From: Bacteroidales bacterium UBA755
GTDB lineage: Bacteria; Bacteroidota; Bacteroidia; Bacteroidales; UBA932
Direction of reading: 5' to 3'
Assembly (NCBI GenBank): GCA_002297815.1
Contig: DBKH01000080.1
Location: 1-6,872, forward strand
Length of the DNA: 6,872 nucleotides
Shown: positions 4,944 through 6,872 of the stretch, in pieces
Layout of the letters: each line of letters opens with the position of its first letter
Numbering within the stretch: position 1 is the first letter of the stretch
The notes under the pieces: generated by a model
Database searches by the model: none
Told to the model about the DNA's origin: nothing
Seen by the model: only the letters and a program-made list of their open reading frames with translations
Program-made: the position numbers and the translations under genes

Positions 4944-6281
4944 TCAGAACATGAAGGACAATCCAGCTGAGACATAGCCAGTATCATGGCCACCCTCTAC
5001 CCAGATGCCTGCTTTCTTGCAGAAATACCATCTAAGACCTGCCGTGGCGATGAAAGACATCTTGGTGTCCATCTTGTTGAATGTCGAACTGGCTTCCTCA
5101 CCGCTTTCATGGTCGGTGGTGTGCTCACCTATCAGTCCTGCGTCCACCATACCGCGGGCATAGAGTTCGAGACGGTTGCAGAGAGTGAGGTGATAGCTGA
5201 GGCCGGCAGCGAGATCAACCCTGTTGCAGAAAGTATCTTGCTGTTTGTCACCATATCCATTATCCAGCATCCAGTTGTAGCTGTAGCGGGAATATTCTCC
5301 TCCGATGGTCCAGCCGATACCTCCGAAACGTCCGAAATCAAGGAAGCAGATGTCTGAATATATCATCACAGGAGGCACGACCATCTTGAACGACGACCTT
5401 GCCGCATCGTCGGTGGCATGCTTCATGACCTTTGCCCCGTCAGACATCGCCAGGGACGCTCCAACCTGCAGTGTCCTTGCGTATTTCGGGAATACTATCT
5501 CTGATTTTGTGCGCTTCCAACCGACATTTTTTTCCGCGTCGGATGCGGTGATTCCATTCTGAACGCCGATCTGTTCCGGTTTCAGCTTGCCATCCGTACG
5601 GCGGACCGTTCCGCCATAAGCCGCTTCCCAGGCATGGATGACATCCATAAATGTCTTGTACTCCCCTGCCTTTATCTTAGCGGCAAATTCCGGATAATCA
5701 TAGATCTTTCCGAAATACGTGTTCAGCATCGATATGTACATCGGAGGCTCAGCTCTGTCGAAGATGCTGTTGCGAGTGTCGGTGCCGACCATGATCGCCA
5801 TATCTCCCGCTATGCTCAAGTACCATCCGCGCACTGGACTCACGACAGTGATGTTCCGTCCGGTCCTTTCGGACTCGACAGTGAAAAGAGAGTACAGGTC
5901 AATACCTTTGCCTCGATACTCCTCACGCACCCATTGGATCTGTGCCTTTCCTCCGAAAGCACCCAATACTTTGACAAGGCGCTTCACATACTTGTCAGTT
6001 CCTTCAAGGAGAAGAGAATCCACGTCCTCGTTGATATATCTTGTTCTCTGTCCATCAGGAGTCAGGCTGAACTCGATATTGTCCGGGCGATTGACAAGCG
6101 CCGAGCGGAGATAGCCGTCGAGAACTTTCCGTTCGCCCTTGTTGAGCCAGATCCTGACTTTAACATCATCGTCCTTCTCTTGCCGGGCTTTTTTCCCTAC
6201 GGCAGTCTGGGCTTTTGCCGAGAAGCCTGCGAGCAGCATCATTGCCACTGAAACGCAGGCTATAATATTCCGGAATTTCAT
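4944..6281 (-). CDS. Predicted outer-membrane beta-barrel protein of unknown function
   Basis: The 445-residue protein has an N-terminal signal peptide (MKFRNIIACVSVAMMLLAGFSAKA, cleavage before Q25). A soluble-looking region of about 220 residues follows, including KVRIWLNKGERKVLDGYLR (41-59) and ITVVSPVRGWYLSIAGDMAIM. The C-terminal part, from about residue 250, alternates polar and hydrophobic/aromatic residues in strand-length runs (TLQVGASLAMS, IGWTIGGEYSRYSYNWM, VDLAAGLSYHL, MSFIATAGLRWYF) and ends GYVSAGLSFMF. A terminal Phe after an alternating strand is the usual signal for outer-membrane barrel assembly. I do not recognise a named family. It starts 3 bases after the upstream lipoprotein gene ends, so the two share a transcript and probably work together at the outer membrane. 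A strong terminator follows at 4916-4868. Confidence 0.8.
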   Translation of the reverse strand: MKFRNIIACVSVAMMLLAGFSAKAQTAVGKKARQEKDDDVKVRIWLNKGERKVLDGYLRSALVNRPDNIEFSLTPDGQRTRYINEDVDSLLLEGTDKYVKRLVKVLGAFGGKAQIQWVREEYRGKGIDLYSLFTVESERTGRNITVVSPVRGWYLSIAGDMAIMVGTDTRNSIFDRAEPPMYISMLNTYFGKIYDYPEFAAKIKAGEYKTFMDVIHAWEAAYGGTVRRTDGKLKPEQIGVQNGITASDAEKNVGWKRTKSEIVFPKYARTLQVGASLAMSDGAKVMKHATDDAARSSFKMVVPPVMIYSDICFLDFGRFGGIGWTIGGEYSRYSYNWMLDNGYGDKQQDTFCNRVDLAAGLSYHLTLCNRLELYARGMVDAGLIGEHTTDHESGEEASSTFNKMDTKMSFIATAGLRWYFCKKAGIWVEGGHDTGYVSAGLSFMF

Positions 6282-6284
6282 CGC

Positions 6285-6692
6285 TTACTTGGAGTCGACA
6301 GAAAAACTAAGCGCGAAATTGCCGCCACTGTAACTGCCGGTGAAGACATAAATGGTTTCACCGACTGTCTTTCGATAGATTTCCGAACCATCGCTCTTGG
6401 TGAACCCTGCAGGAACGAACTTGGCGTAGTAGGTTTTCGCCACTGACTCTTCGCATTTGTAGTCGAAGAATGTCACCGTCTTCATGTCACTGCCGAGCTC
6501 CTTGTACTGCCAGTTCTCCACCTCACCATCAAACACAGGGAAACCATCAAGGAAAGGATATGCCTTGACAAGTGACGACCAAGTTATGGTGTCCGTCGGG
6601 CAGATTACAGGTTCGTTACCGGAGTCATCCTTGCCGCAACCGCATACAAGCATGATTGTGGCTGAAATCAACGCGAAAATAATTTTTTTCAT
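6285..6692 (-). CDS. Small lipoprotein, first gene of the outer-membrane operon
   Basis: The 135-residue product begins MKKIIFALISATIMLVCGC, a lipoprotein signal with lipobox VCGC and probable lipidated C19. The following GKDDS resembles the acidic lipoprotein export signal that sends Bacteroidota lipoproteins to the cell surface. The mature part has WSSLVKAYPFLDGFPVFDGEVENWQY, a YYAKFVPAGFTKSDG stretch (88-102) and ends in strand-like TIYVFTGSYSGGNFALSFSV. This pattern (a short helix, an xxGF turn, then beta strands) is common in small Bacteroidales lipoproteins, but I cannot assign a family or role. I chose the ATG at 6692 because it starts the signal sequence; an in-frame GTG at 6713 would overlap the promoter's -7 box. 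It is transcribed with the barrel gene that starts 3 bases beyond its stop. Confidence 0.8.
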   Translation of the reverse strand: MKKIIFALISATIMLVCGCGKDDSGNEPVICPTDTITWSSLVKAYPFLDGFPVFDGEVENWQYKELGSDMKTVTFFDYKCEESVAKTYYAKFVPAGFTKSDGSEIYRKTVGETIYVFTGSYSGGNFALSFSVDSK

Positions 6693-6712
6693 ACTATTAA
6701 TGATTTTTGGCA

Positions 6713-6742
6713 CAAAAATAGTACCCCCCCCTAATTTCCAAA
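6713..6742 (-). promoter_or_regulatory. Operon promoter with an 8-base G tract in its spacer
   Basis: On the minus strand TTTG (6742-6739) and TATTTTTG (6720-6713) match the -33 and -7 elements, separated by 18 bases, just under the usual 19-21. The spacer contains eight consecutive Gs (6731-6724 on the minus strand). Slippage in this tract would change the spacing and so possibly promoter strength. The leader to the ATG at 6692 is about 15 bases. Confidence 0.65.
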
Positions 6743-6802
6743 TAAATACAGCAATATTTTCTCGGGTGGTGCATACCCAGCATCAAGCCGCTTCAGGGAG
6801 TC

Positions 6803-6871
6803 CTACAGCAATCGTGCGATTTTAGGAATCAAAGTGATGTCGGCCGGAAGCCAATCAACGGAATCGAGTTG
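6803..6871 (-). CDS. Possible C-terminal end of a gene entering at the right edge
   Basis: One minus-strand frame is open from the window edge and encodes 22 residues, QLDSVDWLPADITLIPKIARL and a final L, ending in TAG at 6805-6803. The composition looks like real protein, and its end about 60 bases before the operon promoter is sensible spacing. It is too short to identify, and a chance open frame of this length is easy to get. Confidence 0.3.
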   Translation of the reverse strand, partial: QLDSVDWLPADITLIPKIARLL

Positions 6872-6872
6872 G

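Noticed and set aside
5634..6251. A 205-codon plus-strand frame opposite the barrel gene.
   Set aside because: It is fully antisense to the barrel protein, which has a signal peptide, a periodic strand pattern and a terminal Phe.

Overview
The window looks like a Bacteroidales (Bacteroidota) chromosome segment. Several genes are preceded by the phylum's TAnnTTTG -7 box, Shine-Dalgarno sequences are weak or absent, and the proteins (a lipoprotein with an acidic export-like signal, a C-terminal-Phe outer-membrane barrel, phage-type small proteins) fit that group. I cannot name the genus.

Left third (1-2210), accessory: a DUF3800 gene open to the left edge is followed on the opposite strand by a compact unit of about 80 nt (promoter, hairpins, U-run terminator) that reads as a small RNA. 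Next come prophage-like remnants: a spanin-like lipoprotein on the minus strand whose C-terminal membrane segment appears to lie in another frame, a 69-residue basic protein on the plus strand, and a membrane-anchored coiled-coil gene on the minus strand with an amber codon where Trp is expected. A 20-codon plus-strand stub starts inside a quasi-palindrome and stops just before the insertion sequence.

Middle (about 2234-3730): an IS110-family element, probably of the IS1111 subgroup, with perfect 23-bp subterminal inverted repeats, a short left and a long right non-coding end. Its DEDD transposase is broken by three frameshifts but keeps recognisable catalytic motifs. The right non-coding end is where this subgroup encodes its guide RNA (seekRNA/bridge RNA). 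It holds a hairpin bracketed by two 9-mers identical to the DNA on the two sides of the element; this is the most interesting signal here.

Right half (3731-6872), mostly ordinary chromosome: dtd (D-aminoacyl-tRNA deacylase); a secreted protein made of six 19-residue repeats; then, convergently, a two-gene minus-strand operon of a lipoprotein and an outer-membrane barrel protein. That operon ends in a strong terminator and is driven by a promoter whose spacer contains an 8-base G tract, so its expression may vary by slippage. The C-terminus of another minus-strand gene may enter at the right edge.
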